A stretch of 64,000 nt of DNA from Arthrobacter globiformis (GTDB taxonomy: Bacteria; Actinomycetota; Actinomycetes; Actinomycetales; Micrococcaceae). Location of the stretch: assembly GCF_030815865.1 (NCBI RefSeq), contig NZ_JAUSXI010000001.1:310001-374000 (forward strand), given 5' to 3'. Numbering within the stretch: position 1 is the stretch's first letter; every line of letters starts with the position of its first letter. The position numbers and the translations under genes are program-made. Below, one piece after another: positions 53,434-62,227 of this stretch. The notes below the pieces were generated by a model, which saw only the letters and a program-made list of their open reading frames with translations, did no database searches and had not been told where the DNA came from.

Positions 53434-53745
53434 TCAGAGTGCGCCCTGCGCGCTGGTGCCAGCGGGGATCGCGGCCAGCCGGGTGACCTCCACTGGTTCC
53501 TCCAGGAGCCCCTCAAGCGAAGCGTTGAGGCGCTTCACGGCGTCGCCGGCGCCGTGGGCATCGAGGAGCTCGGCGCTTTCCCACTTTTCGATCATGACGA
53601 TCTGGCCGTTTGGGGCTTCGTGGATGGCGTACAGTTCGCAGCCCGGCTCCTCGTGGACCTCCGCGATGGCGGGGGAGAGGGCGGCCACGACGTCGTCGAA
53701 GGCCCCTTCCTTGGGCGTGAACATGGCGGTGACAACTACGGTCAT
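53434..53745 (-). CDS. ABM-domain protein (putative quinol monooxygenase)
   Basis: A 103-residue dimeric alpha/beta-barrel protein with antibiotic biosynthesis monooxygenase (ABM) features: VVVTAMFTPKEGAFDDVVAA, EVHEEPGCELYAIHEAPNGQ and IVMIEKWESAELLDAHGAGD. Members include YgiN-type quinol monooxygenases and many without a known reaction. Ribosome site AAGGAAAAGGAAA. It begins 15 bp after the stop of the LacI regulator gene and shares its transcript, tying it to the TRAP island. Confidence 0.88.
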   Translation of the reverse strand: MTVVVTAMFTPKEGAFDDVVAALSPAIAEVHEEPGCELYAIHEAPNGQIVMIEKWESAELLDAHGAGDAVKRLNASLEGLLEEPVEVTRLAAIPAGTSAQGAL

Positions 53746-53760
53746 GGGGTTTCCTTTTCC

Positions 53761-54810
53761 TTATCTGGTTGCGGACTTGCTGGTGGCGGAGCGGGCCGGT
53801 GCAGCGCAGCTGCTGCGCGGCACAAAATCCGCCATGACCTCGATGGTCCTGGCGCCGGCGGGAAGCCGGCCCTGCATTCGTCCGAGGACGAGTTCAAGGG
53901 AGTGTAGCGCGAGCATGCCGATTGGCTGTCGGATCGCGCTGAGCGGGGGACTTGTCAGTTCGGTCCACGGGTTGTCGTCAAAGACGATAACCGACAGGTC
54001 GTCGGGTATCCGGACGCCCATCTGAACGAGGCGCCGGACCGAGCTTTGCACCTGGGCGGTGTTTGCCACGATCAGTCCGGTGGGGGCGTTCGGGGACCCA
54101 AGGAGGGACCCGACGGCGTCGCCCCCGCCGTCTCCGCGGAAGGGAACGTGCCGGACCAGCATGGGATCGAGGCTTATCGAAGCGCTTTCGAGGGCGGCCC
54201 GGTAACCGCCGATCCGCGAACGCCCGGTGGACGTGCTTGCGGGGCCGGTGATGAGGGCGATCCGCTCGTGGCCTAGGGCGATGAGGTGATCAGTTGCGCG
54301 CCGGGCCGAGTCGGAGTTTTCGATGCTGACGACGTCGACGTCGACGAGTTCCGCAATGGCGCGGTCCACGAAAACCACGTTCACGCCGAGGTCCCGCAGG
54401 CGGTCCCATTTCTCGACATTTCCGCCAGTTGGCGTGGCGATGACGCCACCCACCGAACGGTCCAGGAGCGTGTCCAGGGATTCGGCCTCAAGGTGCGGGT
54501 CCTCCTGCGTGGTCATCACCACCACCTGCACGCCGTGGCTGCGGGCCTCCCACACCACGCGGTCCGCCAGTTGGGCGAAGAACGGGTTGGCGAGGTCCGT
54601 GACCACCAGGCCGACGGTGAGGGCGTGGCCCGCGCTGAGTTCACGTGCCGCGGCGCGGGGGCGGTACCCGAGTTCACTGATGACATTCAGGACCTGTTCG
54701 CGCTTGGCCGGCGCGACCGGGCCGGAGTCCGGGTTCAGCACGCGCGACACCACGGACACCGAGACTCCCGCCGCTGCCGCCACGTCGCGGATAGTGGGCG
54801 CCTTCTTCAA
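53761..54810 (-). CDS. LacI family regulator of the TRAP island
   Basis: A 349-residue repressor. I chose TTG 54810 because AAGGAGGAGCA stands directly before it; ATG 54834 and 54855 are alternatives, but the latter would overlap the -35 box of the divergent promoter. The HTH is PTIRDVAAAAGVSVSVVSRV and the hinge ELGYRPRAAARELSAGHALT. The effector domain includes VVTDLANPFFAQLADRVVWE, VDVVSIENSDSARRATDHLI and LSVIVFDDNPWTELTSPPLS. The palindrome TGGAACCGGTTCCA, 71 bp upstream in the divergent promoter, is its probable site. Confidence 0.92.
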   Translation of the reverse strand: MKKAPTIRDVAAAAGVSVSVVSRVLNPDSGPVAPAKREQVLNVISELGYRPRAAARELSAGHALTVGLVVTDLANPFFAQLADRVVWEARSHGVQVVVMTTQEDPHLEAESLDTLLDRSVGGVIATPTGGNVEKWDRLRDLGVNVVFVDRAIAELVDVDVVSIENSDSARRATDHLIALGHERIALITGPASTSTGRSRIGGYRAALESASISLDPMLVRHVPFRGDGGGDAVGSLLGSPNAPTGLIVANTAQVQSSVRRLVQMGVRIPDDLSVIVFDDNPWTELTSPPLSAIRQPIGMLALHSLELVLGRMQGRLPAGARTIEVMADFVPRSSCAAPARSATSKSATR

Positions 54811-54848
54811 TGCTCCTCCTTGCGGCCGGCGCATTTCACCGACATCTG

Positions 54849-54894
54849 TTGACACAGCTTAACACTGACTGGTACAAAAGTGGAACCGGTTCCA
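54849..54894 (+). promoter_or_regulatory. Promoter and LacI-type operator for the TRAP/oxidoreductase operon
   Basis: TTGACA (54849-54854), an 18-bp spacer and TACAAA (54873-54878) are followed directly by a perfect 14-bp palindrome TGGAACCGGTTCCA (54881-54894), where a bound repressor would block initiation. The sequence differs from the TGGAGCGCTCCA operators of the neighbouring locus, so the two LacI proteins should not cross-regulate. Confidence 0.85.
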
Positions 54895-54996
54895 CTCGGT
54901 AACCCAGATCACAGCAGCAACGACGACGAGGTGCTCCACCGCCCCCGCGGTGGAGGTTGTTCCCTCTTCGGTCAGACATCAATCAGAGAGATCCCC

Positions 54997-56349
54997 ATGA
55001 ACCTTCACAAGCTTCTTAGCGACCGCGAGAACCAGGGCCGTCCCATTCGTGTGGGCCTCATCGGTGCCGGACGGTACGGAACCATGTACCTTGCCCAGGC
55101 AAACAACATCCCGGGCATCCACGTTGTGGCCATCGCTGACATCAATGTGAAGCGGGCTGAGGGCGCCTTCGAGCTGGTCGGCTGGCCCCAGAGCCAGATC
55201 GCCCCGGACATCGCCACCGCGCTGGAGAACCGCTCCACCGCCATCGTGGCAAACGCCGATGAGCTGTTCGACGTCGACATCGACGTCATCGTTGAAGCCA
55301 CCGGAAACCCGATCGTCGGCGTAAAGCACGCGCTGCGGGCGATCGAAACCAAGAAGCACATCATCATGGTCACCGTCGAGGCCGACGCGCTGGCCGGTCC
55401 GGCCCTCGCCAAGCGCGCGGAGGAGGCCGGCGTCGTCTATTCCATGGCGTACGGCGACCAGCCCGCCCTCATCATGGAACTGGTTGACTGGGCCCGGACC
55501 AGCGGCTTCGACGTGGTCTGTGCGGGCAAGGGCGCCAAGTACCTCGAGCACTACCACGAGATGAACCCGGACAACGTCTGGGAAAACTGGGAGTTCTCGA
55601 AGGAGCTCACCGACTCCGGGCAGCTCAATCCGTACATGCACACCTCCTTCCGTGACGGCACCAAGGCATCCATCGAGATGGCCGCCGTCGCCAACGGCGC
55701 CGGCCTCACCCCTTCTGACAACGGCCTGAGCTTCACGCCGGGCGACGTGGAGGAGATCGCCACGATCTGCCGCCCGGCCGACGTCGGGGGTGCCCTGGCG
55801 CACGAGGGAAGCGTGGACGTCATGTCCAGCGTCAACCGGGACGGCAGCTGGATCAGCCACAACACCCAGGAAGGCGTCTTCGTCGTCGTCAAGGCAACGA
55901 ACGGCTACGTCTCCGGCTGCTTCAACGAATACCCGTGGCACCCGGACCCCACCGGCCAGTACGCAGCCCTGTACCGCCCGTACCACTACGTGGGTCTCGA
56001 ATTGAACATGTCCATCGCCAATGCAGCCCTCCGCGGCATTGCAACCGGCTCGCCGATCGGCTTCTTCGGTGACGTCGTTGCCACCGCCAAGAAGGACCTG
56101 AAGGCAGGCGAATTCCTCGACGGCGAGGGCGGCTTCACGGTCTGGGGCAAACTCGTCTCGGCCAAGCACTCTGTCGAAATCGGCGCCCTGCCGGTAGCCC
56201 TGGCGCACCACGTCGAGCTGCGCGCCGACGTCGCCAAGGGTGCCACCGTCCGCTGGGAAGACGTCATCATGGACGAGTCGCTCTCGCAGGCCCTCGAGCT
56301 GCGCCGCGAAACTGAGGCGCTGGTCGCCGAAGCCGCACTGACCTCCTAA
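54997..56349 (+). CDS. COG4091-like NAD(P)-dependent oxidoreductase with SAF-type C-terminus
   Basis: A 450-residue cytoplasmic protein from ATG 54997 (GAGAG ahead); the longer frame includes the operator and is not coding. The Rossmann fold GLIGAGRYGTMYLAQ is followed by homoserine-dehydrogenase-like segments: DVDIDVIVEATGNPIVGVKH, HIIMVTVEADALAGPALAKR, VCAGKGAKYLEHYHEMNPDN, and a C-terminal part (KDLKAGEFLDGEGGFTVWGK) resembling an SAF domain. This matches the predicted homoserine dehydrogenases of COG4091, often in operons with TRAP or sugar-acid genes; the reaction is not established to my knowledge. First gene of the TRAP operon. Confidence 0.88.
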   Translation: MNLHKLLSDRENQGRPIRVGLIGAGRYGTMYLAQANNIPGIHVVAIADINVKRAEGAFELVGWPQSQIAPDIATALENRSTAIVANADELFDVDIDVIVEATGNPIVGVKHALRAIETKKHIIMVTVEADALAGPALAKRAEEAGVVYSMAYGDQPALIMELVDWARTSGFDVVCAGKGAKYLEHYHEMNPDNVWENWEFSKELTDSGQLNPYMHTSFRDGTKASIEMAAVANGAGLTPSDNGLSFTPGDVEEIATICRPADVGGALAHEGSVDVMSSVNRDGSWISHNTQEGVFVVVKATNGYVSGCFNEYPWHPDPTGQYAALYRPYHYVGLELNMSIANAALRGIATGSPIGFFGDVVATAKKDLKAGEFLDGEGGFTVWGKLVSAKHSVEIGALPVALAHHVELRADVAKGATVRWEDVIMDESLSQALELRRETEALVAEAALTS

Positions 56350-56396
56350 CTCATCCCGCGACTCACAAGACTCCTTCCAACGAAGAAAGGCATCAC

Positions 56397-57419
56397 ATGA
56401 AATCGAAGACCCGCGCCCTCACTGGAGTGCTGGCATGCACCCTCGCCGCCTCCGTCCTCGCCGGCTGCGCCTCCGGAGCCCCCGGTAGCGGCGCGCCGGT
56501 GGCCAAGGTCCAGCTGTCCATCCCGGACCCGCTGACCTCCTCGGTGGGTGTCTCCGCCCAGCACTTCGCCGACCAGGTGAAGAAGACCTCCAACGGCTCG
56601 GTGGTTGTCACGGTGGTGCCGAACGGTACGAGCTTCAGCGGCGACCAGAACGCCGCCGTCACGAGGCTGCAGGGCGGGTCGCTGGACGCGCTGATCCTGT
56701 CGACATCGGTGTACGCGTCGGTGGTGCCCGAAATGAACGCGATCAGTATTCCCTACCTTTTCGATGACACGAAGGAAGAGGCTGCGTTCCTGGCGGGCAA
56801 GCCGGGCGAGGTCCTCAAGGAAAAGCTCAAGGAGAAGAACACCGTCGCCCTGTCCTTCCTCACCCGGACCGGACGCCAGATCACCAACTCCGAGCGTCCC
56901 ATCGAAAAGCCGGCGGACCTGAAGGGCCTGAAGATCCGTGTACCGGGCAACCCGCTGTGGACGGACTTCTTCGGCAAGCTGGGCGCAAGCCCCACCACCA
57001 TGGCGTTCTCCGAAGTTTTCACCGGCCTGCAGACCGGCACGATCGATGGCCAGGAAAACCCGATCGAGGTGCCCTGGACCAACAAGTTCTCGGAAGTCCA
57101 GAAATACGTCTCGATGACGCACCACATCAATGACGCCTGGGTCCTGGCCCTGTCCTCCAAGAAGTGGGACTCGCTGAATGAGGACCAGAAGAAGATCCTG
57201 ACGGACGCCTCGGTTGAGACCGCCACCTTCAAGACCGAATACGACACGGAGCAGTCGGAGAAGCAGTTGGCCGAGCTCACCGCCAAGGGCATGAAGGCCA
57301 ACGAGCCCACCGCCGCCGGCCTCGAGCAGTTCAAGGCCGTTTCCAAGAGCCTCTACCCGGACTTCTCGAAGCTGATCGGCAAGGAATTCTTCGACCAGGC
57401 AATCGCCGCCGCCAAGTAA
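56397..57419 (+). CDS. TRAP transporter solute-binding protein (DctP type)
   Basis: A 340-residue exported lipoprotein (lipobox SVLAGC, Cys24). The DctP fold is clear: SVGVSAQHFADQVKKTSNGS, VTRLQGGSLDALILSTSVYA, LTRTGRQITNSERPIEKPAD, LKGLKIRVPGNPLWTDFFGK and SEVFTGLQTGTIDGQENPIE. The conserved Arg in KIRVPG normally binds the carboxylate of the ligand, so the substrate is probably an organic or sugar acid. Strong AAGAAAGG precedes the ATG. A long stem-loop separates it from the permease gene. Confidence 0.94.
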   Translation: MKSKTRALTGVLACTLAASVLAGCASGAPGSGAPVAKVQLSIPDPLTSSVGVSAQHFADQVKKTSNGSVVVTVVPNGTSFSGDQNAAVTRLQGGSLDALILSTSVYASVVPEMNAISIPYLFDDTKEEAAFLAGKPGEVLKEKLKEKNTVALSFLTRTGRQITNSERPIEKPADLKGLKIRVPGNPLWTDFFGKLGASPTTMAFSEVFTGLQTGTIDGQENPIEVPWTNKFSEVQKYVSMTHHINDAWVLALSSKKWDSLNEDQKKILTDASVETATFKTEYDTEQSEKQLAELTAKGMKANEPTAAGLEQFKAVSKSLYPDFSKLIGKEFFDQAIAAAK

Positions 57420-57425
57420 CTCCTT

Positions 57426-57463
57426 TCGAGGGCCGGAGCGCCGTCAGGCGCCCCGGCCCTCGA
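57426..57463 (+). terminator. Intercistronic hairpin between TRAP binding protein and permease
   Basis: A 17-bp stem (57426-57442 with 57447-57463, one A-C mismatch) with a GTCA loop and no U-tract. It begins 7 bp after the binding-protein stop. Such elements attenuate or stabilise transcripts so that binding protein is made in excess over permease. Confidence 0.7.
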
Positions 57464-57498
57464 ACAACATCCCCGCACTCAGCATCCCGCTTTCAACG

Positions 57499-59436
57499 AT
57501 GACAGTCTGGAAAAACATGGAACATACACTCGCCCCCAAGGAACTCGAAGAGGTCCTTCCGTCCGATGCGGAAGAGATCCTTCACCACGGGCACTTCGCG
57601 CCGCGCTGGAGCGGAGCGGTCTGGCTGGACAAGACCTTGGAATGGACCGTAGGCGCGGCCATCCTCGCCGAGCTCGTGGTTATCCTGCTGAACATCATGG
57701 TCCGGGTGGTTACGGGTGATTCCGTGCTGTGGACGCAGGAAGTCTCCGAGATTGCACTGCTCACCATCGCCTTCATCGGCGGTGCCATCGCCTACCCCAA
57801 GGGCGCCCACATGTCCGTCCAGGCACTGGTCATGCGCCTGCCGGCGAGCTGGAAGCCGTACCTCGCCGCGCTCGTCGACTGCCTGGTCTTCGTCATGAGC
57901 GCCGGCTCCCTCGCCCTGTTCATTCCCACCCTGGTCCAGCAGCTCGAGGAAAAGACGCCGATCCTCCAGCTGCCGGTCTTCTGGGTCTCGCTGCCCTTCG
58001 CGCTGGGCATGGTGCTCATCGCCTGGTTCGCCGTCCTCAAGCTCTGGCGGCAGCCACGCCGCGCGGTCCTGATCGCCACCGGCATCACGGCGGTTATGGC
58101 CGCGGCGGTTCTCTTCGCCCAGCCGCTCTTCTACTACGCCTCGCCCAACCTGATCCTCGGCGTCGTTCTCGTTGGCCTGTTCGCCCTGCTGTTCCTCGGC
58201 CTGCCGATCGCCTTCGTGCTGGCACTGGCCTCGGGCATCTACCTCTACCTGGGCGGCATTTCGGAGGTCAGCGCCATCCCGATCGGCATGGCATCAGGCG
58301 CCAAGGGCTTCGTGCTGCTGGCCATCCCGTTCTTCATCCTCGCCGGAACCGTCATGAACTCCGCCGGCCTGACGCTGCCGCTCGCCAAGCTGGTGGACGC
58401 GCTCATCGGGCACCTGCGGGGGGGCCTGCTCCAGGTGGTCGTCGTGACGATGTACATCTTCTCCGGCATTTCCGGCTCCAAGGTTGCGGACGTCGCCGCC
58501 GTGGGCACCACCATGCGCGGCATGCTCGAGGAACGCAAATACCCGCGCGGCGAGGTGGTGGCGGTGCTGTCCGCCTCGGCCATCATGGGTGAAACCATCC
58601 CGCCGAGCATCGTCCTGCTCATCCTCGGCTCCATCACCACCATCTCCACCACCACGCTGTTCCTGGCAGGATTCGTTCCCGCCGCCTTCCTGGCGCTCGT
58701 GGTCATGGCCATGGTCTTCCTCCGCGCCCGCAAGCAGGGCGGCGTGTCCAGCCCGAAGGCCACCTGGCGTGCACGCGGCTCCGCCACCTTCTTCGCCATC
58801 CCGACGCTCCTGCTTCCTGTCGGCATGGTGGTGGGCATCCTCAGCGGCTTCGCCACCCCCACCGAGGTGTCCTCGGTCGCCGTCGCCTACGCCTTCGTGC
58901 TGGCCGCCGCCTACCGGCGCGGCAGCAAGAAGCTGCTGGGCGATACCCTCCGGGAAACCACGACGACGGCGGGCATGGTCCTGTTCATCATCGCGGCAGC
59001 CTCACCGCTCGCCCAGACGCTTGCACTCGCCGGGGTGTCCCAGCAGATCCACGACCTCATGTCGGGCCTGGGCGACTCGCCAGTGCTCTTCATGCTGTTC
59101 ACCGTCGTGCTGCTGATCATCATGGGCCAGCTCCTGGAAGGCCTGCCCGCCGTGCTGATCTTCGCACCCCTGCTGCTGCCGATCGCCACGGATTTCGGCG
59201 TGAACCCGGTGCAGTACGCCATGGTCCTGATCATCGCCATGGGCATCGGTTCATTCGCCCCGCCAGCCGGCGTTGGCTTCTACGTGGCCTGCGCAACGGG
59301 CCACGAAACCGTGGAAAAAAGCCTCAAGCACTTCTGGCCGTACCTCATCGCCGTGTTCATCGGGCTGCTGGTGCTTGCCGCAGTTCCGTGGTTCAGCACC
59401 TTCCTGCCCGCCATGGCCGGCCTGATCCCCTTCTAA
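57499..59436 (+). CDS. TRAP transporter fused DctQ-DctM permease
   Basis: A 645-residue membrane protein (ATG 57499; ATG 57517 is the alternative). Residues 35-200 form the four-helix DctQ domain (VVTGDSVLWTQEVSEIALLT, GGAIAYPKGAHMSVQALVMR). From about 215 to the end is the DctM large subunit with ~12 helices (LGLPIAFVLALASGIYLYLG, ISGSKVADVAAVGTTMRGML, ASAIMGETIPPSIVLLILGS, ALSGVATPTEVSSVAV-like loop near 455). DctQM fusions are common in TRAP systems. It uses the sodium gradient to import the ligand delivered by the upstream binding protein. Confidence 0.94.
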   Translation: MTVWKNMEHTLAPKELEEVLPSDAEEILHHGHFAPRWSGAVWLDKTLEWTVGAAILAELVVILLNIMVRVVTGDSVLWTQEVSEIALLTIAFIGGAIAYPKGAHMSVQALVMRLPASWKPYLAALVDCLVFVMSAGSLALFIPTLVQQLEEKTPILQLPVFWVSLPFALGMVLIAWFAVLKLWRQPRRAVLIATGITAVMAAAVLFAQPLFYYASPNLILGVVLVGLFALLFLGLPIAFVLALASGIYLYLGGISEVSAIPIGMASGAKGFVLLAIPFFILAGTVMNSAGLTLPLAKLVDALIGHLRGGLLQVVVVTMYIFSGISGSKVADVAAVGTTMRGMLEERKYPRGEVVAVLSASAIMGETIPPSIVLLILGSITTISTTTLFLAGFVPAAFLALVVMAMVFLRARKQGGVSSPKATWRARGSATFFAIPTLLLPVGMVVGILSGFATPTEVSSVAVAYAFVLAAAYRRGSKKLLGDTLRETTTTAGMVLFIIAAASPLAQTLALAGVSQQIHDLMSGLGDSPVLFMLFTVVLLIIMGQLLEGLPAVLIFAPLLLPIATDFGVNPVQYAMVLIIAMGIGSFAPPAGVGFYVACATGHETVEKSLKHFWPYLIAVFIGLLVLAAVPWFSTFLPAMAGLIPF

Positions 59437-59440
59437 CGAC

Positions 59441-60361
59441 GTGAGCACAGTGACCGACACGCAGAATGAGTTGAAGTCCGGGACTCCAATGTCCGTCGCC
59501 CTGCTGGGCACCGGCCCGATGGGTGCCCCGATTGCCCGAAATATCCTGGCCGCCGGTGTTTCCCTCACGCTCTGGAACCGCACCGCGGAAAAGGCGAGGG
59601 CCATCGGCGGGGGACAGGTGGCCGGCACACCGGCGGAGGCTGCGGCCGACGTCGTCCTGACCGTCCTGCCGGACCTGCCTCAGGTCGCCGACCTTCTGCC
59701 CGGCAGGGACGGACTGCTGGCCGGGTGGAAGGCAGCCGGCATCGAGGAACCTGTCCTGGTCATTCACGGAACAGTGTCCCCGGTGGCCGTGGCCCGGTTC
59801 GCCGAGGACTGCCGGAGCCGGCACGGGGTGACGGTGGTGGACGCGCCGCTCAGCGGCGGAACCATCGGAGCCGAGGAGGGCCGGCTGAGCACCATGGCCG
59901 GCGGGCCGCGCGACACCGTGCAGCGCCTCCTGCCGCTCTTCGAGCTCTACAGTTCCACGGTCGTCTGGTTCGGTGAAGCGGGTGCGGGGTCCACGGTCAA
60001 GGCGTGCAACCAAATCGTCGTGTCCGCCACTGTCACGGCGCTGGCCGAGGCAATGGCCGTGGCGACCGCCACCGGGCTGGACCTTGAGAAGGTGCAGTCC
60101 ATTCTGGCCGGCGGGCTGGCCAATTCGGAGGTACTCCGGCAGAAGGGGCAGCGCTGGATCGACGGGGATTTCGACGGCGGCGGCTCCGCGAAAAACCAGC
60201 TGAAGGACCTGAACTTCATCGCCGAGATCGCCAAGGACAGCAGGCTGAAACTCCCGCTCTCCGCCAGCGTCCGCGGCGCCTTTGAGCGCATGGTGGACGC
60301 AGGCGAGGGCGACCTGGACCACACCGGGATCTACCGGACAGTCCTGGGCCAGCCGGGATAG
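59441..60361 (+). CDS. NAD(P)-dependent beta-hydroxyacid dehydrogenase (3-hydroxyisobutyrate dehydrogenase-like)
   Basis: A 306-residue enzyme from GTG 59441, five bases after the permease stop. The dinucleotide motif is GTGPMG (23-28, LLGTGPMGAPIARNILAAGV). The substrate-binding segment is DAPLSGGTIGAEEGRLSTMA, and catalytic Lys187 lies in GAGSTVKACNQIVVSATVTA. The family oxidises 3-hydroxyisobutyrate, tartronate semialdehyde, threonate-type or other beta-hydroxy acids. As last gene of the LacI-controlled TRAP operon it probably oxidises or reduces the imported hydroxy acid or a product of the COG4091 enzyme. Confidence 0.92.
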   Translation: MSTVTDTQNELKSGTPMSVALLGTGPMGAPIARNILAAGVSLTLWNRTAEKARAIGGGQVAGTPAEAAADVVLTVLPDLPQVADLLPGRDGLLAGWKAAGIEEPVLVIHGTVSPVAVARFAEDCRSRHGVTVVDAPLSGGTIGAEEGRLSTMAGGPRDTVQRLLPLFELYSSTVVWFGEAGAGSTVKACNQIVVSATVTALAEAMAVATATGLDLEKVQSILAGGLANSEVLRQKGQRWIDGDFDGGGSAKNQLKDLNFIAEIAKDSRLKLPLSASVRGAFERMVDAGEGDLDHTGIYRTVLGQPG

Positions 60362-60382
60362 GCCGGCCGGGTTAGCGGCAGG

Positions 60383-60763
60383 CTAGTCGCCGGCGAGGCG
60401 CCGTGCGTGCTCGGCCTCGGAAGGGTCGAGTTCGCCCGGGCCGCCGCCCAGGAACGCCCAATAACTGGCGCGGCCATCCGGGCCGGTGAGGCTTCGGCGG
60501 AGGGCACCGTCGATGCGGCTGCGGACCAGGGCCTCATTCGCCGGTTCGGTGGCGAAGATGATCCGCAGCGTGACGGTGTCTCCGTTTTGCTCAGGCCGGG
60601 TATGGTGCGGCGCGAGCGGGCAAGGCGGCGGGTGGTCCCAGCTTCCGCACAGCTCGCGCGTAACCGCGGCGCCGGGCGCTGCAAGATCAGGCGCCTGCAC
60701 GTCCCCGGCGGATTCCATTGCGACCGTGGCCAGATGCAGGTATGCCGATCGCATCGGCGTCAT
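60383..60763 (-). CDS. Hypothetical protein downstream of Nudix gene
   Basis: A 126-residue protein whose ATG overlaps the Nudix stop by 4 bp (ATGA), supporting expression. The N-terminal third includes YLHLATVAMESAGD; the C-terminal half (TVTLRIIFATEPANEALVRS, IDGALRRSLTGPDGRASYWA, FLGGGPGELDPSEAEHARRL) looks like a small conserved domain. I do not recognise it. Coupling to a Nudix hydrolase suggests a shared process, but nothing more can be said. Confidence 0.65.
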   Translation of the reverse strand: MTPMRSAYLHLATVAMESAGDVQAPDLAAPGAAVTRELCGSWDHPPPCPLAPHHTRPEQNGDTVTLRIIFATEPANEALVRSRIDGALRRSLTGPDGRASYWAFLGGGPGELDPSEAEHARRLAGD

Positions 60764-61227
60764 GCCCCGACGTGCTCGAGCAGCGCGTCGAGGATTGGCA
60801 GTTGGCCCTTGACGAGCTTGATGCGGGCTTCGGATTCACCGATCCACTCGGCGTGGTCGATCTCGGGGAAGTGCTGGACCGTTCCTGAGCCCTTGGGCCA
60901 CTCCAGCGGAAACGTGTTGCTCAGGATTTTCTCGGGCTTGAACGCGGATTCGGCCGTGAATGCCGTAATGAGCTTGCCTGAGGGCTGCCGGAAGGTGCCG
61001 AGCAGCACGTAGTCCGCGGACGGCGCCGGGACTCCCATTTCCTCGGCGAACTCACGCTGTGCGGCCGCCAGCGGATCCTCCTCTTCGAGGTACTCGCCCT
61101 TGGGAATCGACCAGGCGCGGGCATCCTTGCGCTCCCAGAAGGGGCCGCCCATGTGGGCGATCCACACTTCCACTTCCGACCCGCTGTTCTGCCGATACAG
61201 CAGAAGGCCCGCACTCCTGACAGCCAT
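60760..61227 (-). CDS. Nudix hydrolase
   Basis: A 155-residue Nudix protein from ATG 61227 (GGAGGG ahead). The full Nudix box GX5EX7REUXEEXGU is present (GEYLEEEDPLAAAQREFAEE followed by MGV). The N-terminus SAGLLLYRQNSGSEVEVWIA and WSIPKG resemble the short DUF/NUDIX group of phosphohydrolases acting on nucleoside diphosphate derivatives. Its 3' end is coupled to a hypothetical gene. Substrate unknown. The longer open frame to 62271 covers the EamA gene out of frame and is not coding. Confidence 0.92.
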   Translation of the reverse strand: MAVRSAGLLLYRQNSGSEVEVWIAHMGGPFWERKDARAWSIPKGEYLEEEDPLAAAQREFAEEMGVPAPSADYVLLGTFRQPSGKLITAFTAESAFKPEKILSNTFPLEWPKGSGTVQHFPEIDHAEWIGESEARIKLVKGQLPILDALLEHVGA

Positions 61228-61247
61228 GTTGCCCTCCTGCCCCAAGG

Positions 61248-62171
61248 CTACCCCGGGGATGCCGGCAAAGAGCGGCGCCTGCCACGTCCGGCGAGCAGAA
61301 TGGCCGCCACGTTGGTGGCGACGATGACCACCATGCCCAGCCACTCGTGCAGTACCAGGAACTGGCCCAGCATGATGGTCCCGGAGAGGGCCGCCAGCAG
61401 CGGGTTGATGCTCATATATACGCCGAAGAAACCGGGCTGGACGTGCCGCAGCGCGATGAGGTCCGCGGCATAGGGGATGACCGAGCACAGCACGCCGGCG
61501 ATGACCGAGTAGCCCAGCGCAGGACCGGCCAGCGAACCCTGGGCCAGCAGATACGCCGCCACCGGCAGGTAGAAGACGAGGGAAACCGCTGTGGCGGCCG
61601 CGGGCGCCTGCAGGCCCGGCAGCCGCTGCCCTGCAATCCTGTTCAGGACGATGTAGGCCGCCCAGCAGACGGCCGCGGCCATGGCGATGCCGATGCCGAT
61701 GAAATCGCTGCTGGGACCGGGCAGCACCAGGACATAGACCCCGCAGCCGGCACAGGCGGCGCACAGCAAGTCCAGCCGGGATCTCGGTCGCATCAGGGCA
61801 ATGGCCAGCGGGCCAAGAAACTCCAGCGTCACGGCCAGGCCCAGTCCGATCCGCTGGATGGCGACGTACAGGCAAATGTTCATCAGGGCGATGGCAGCGC
61901 CCAGCAGGAGCGTCGGCCACCACTGGCGCCAGGTGAAACGGTGCAGGGGAGGCCGGGCCACGGGCAGAAGCACGGCGGCGGCCACGAGCTGCCGAACGGC
62001 GACCACTCCGGCGGGGCCGACTGCCGCAAACGCGTGTGCGCCGATGCCGGCCCCCACCTGGTTGCTGATTCCACTGGCGGTCATGGTCAGGACGCCGCCC
62101 AGGATCCGGCCCTGGGCTGGGGCTGACTGAGTGCGGCCCCGGCCGGTGCCGGGCTCTGTGAACGTCTCCAT
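61248..62171 (-). CDS. EamA/DMT superfamily transporter (RhtA-like)
   Basis: A 307-residue inner-membrane protein with ten helices in two EamA repeats (about 30-150 and 165-300). Features are AVGPAGVVAVRQLVAAAVLL, LYVAIQRIGLGLAVTLEFLG, AAVCWAAYIVLNRIAGQRLP and VIPYAADLIALRHVQPGFFG. The LEFLGPLAIAL and PYAADLIALR segments match the RhtA/threonine-homoserine exporter-like subgroup. It is divergent from a LysR gene 70 bp away, its likely regulator. Substrate not certain. Confidence 0.9.
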   Translation of the reverse strand: METFTEPGTGRGRTQSAPAQGRILGGVLTMTASGISNQVGAGIGAHAFAAVGPAGVVAVRQLVAAAVLLPVARPPLHRFTWRQWWPTLLLGAAIALMNICLYVAIQRIGLGLAVTLEFLGPLAIALMRPRSRLDLLCAACAGCGVYVLVLPGPSSDFIGIGIAMAAAVCWAAYIVLNRIAGQRLPGLQAPAAATAVSLVFYLPVAAYLLAQGSLAGPALGYSVIAGVLCSVIPYAADLIALRHVQPGFFGVYMSINPLLAALSGTIMLGQFLVLHEWLGMVVIVATNVAAILLAGRGRRRSLPASPG

Positions 62172-62227
62172 AGACAGAAGTGTGTGGGCAGACCGGCAAA
62201 CCTATAAATGTCCCCGCTGCCGGTTCT

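Noticed and set aside
54979..56211. Minus-strand open frame of 410 residues
   Set aside because: It is a shadow of the COG4091-like gene; Asp/Val/Arg-rich composition without motifs.
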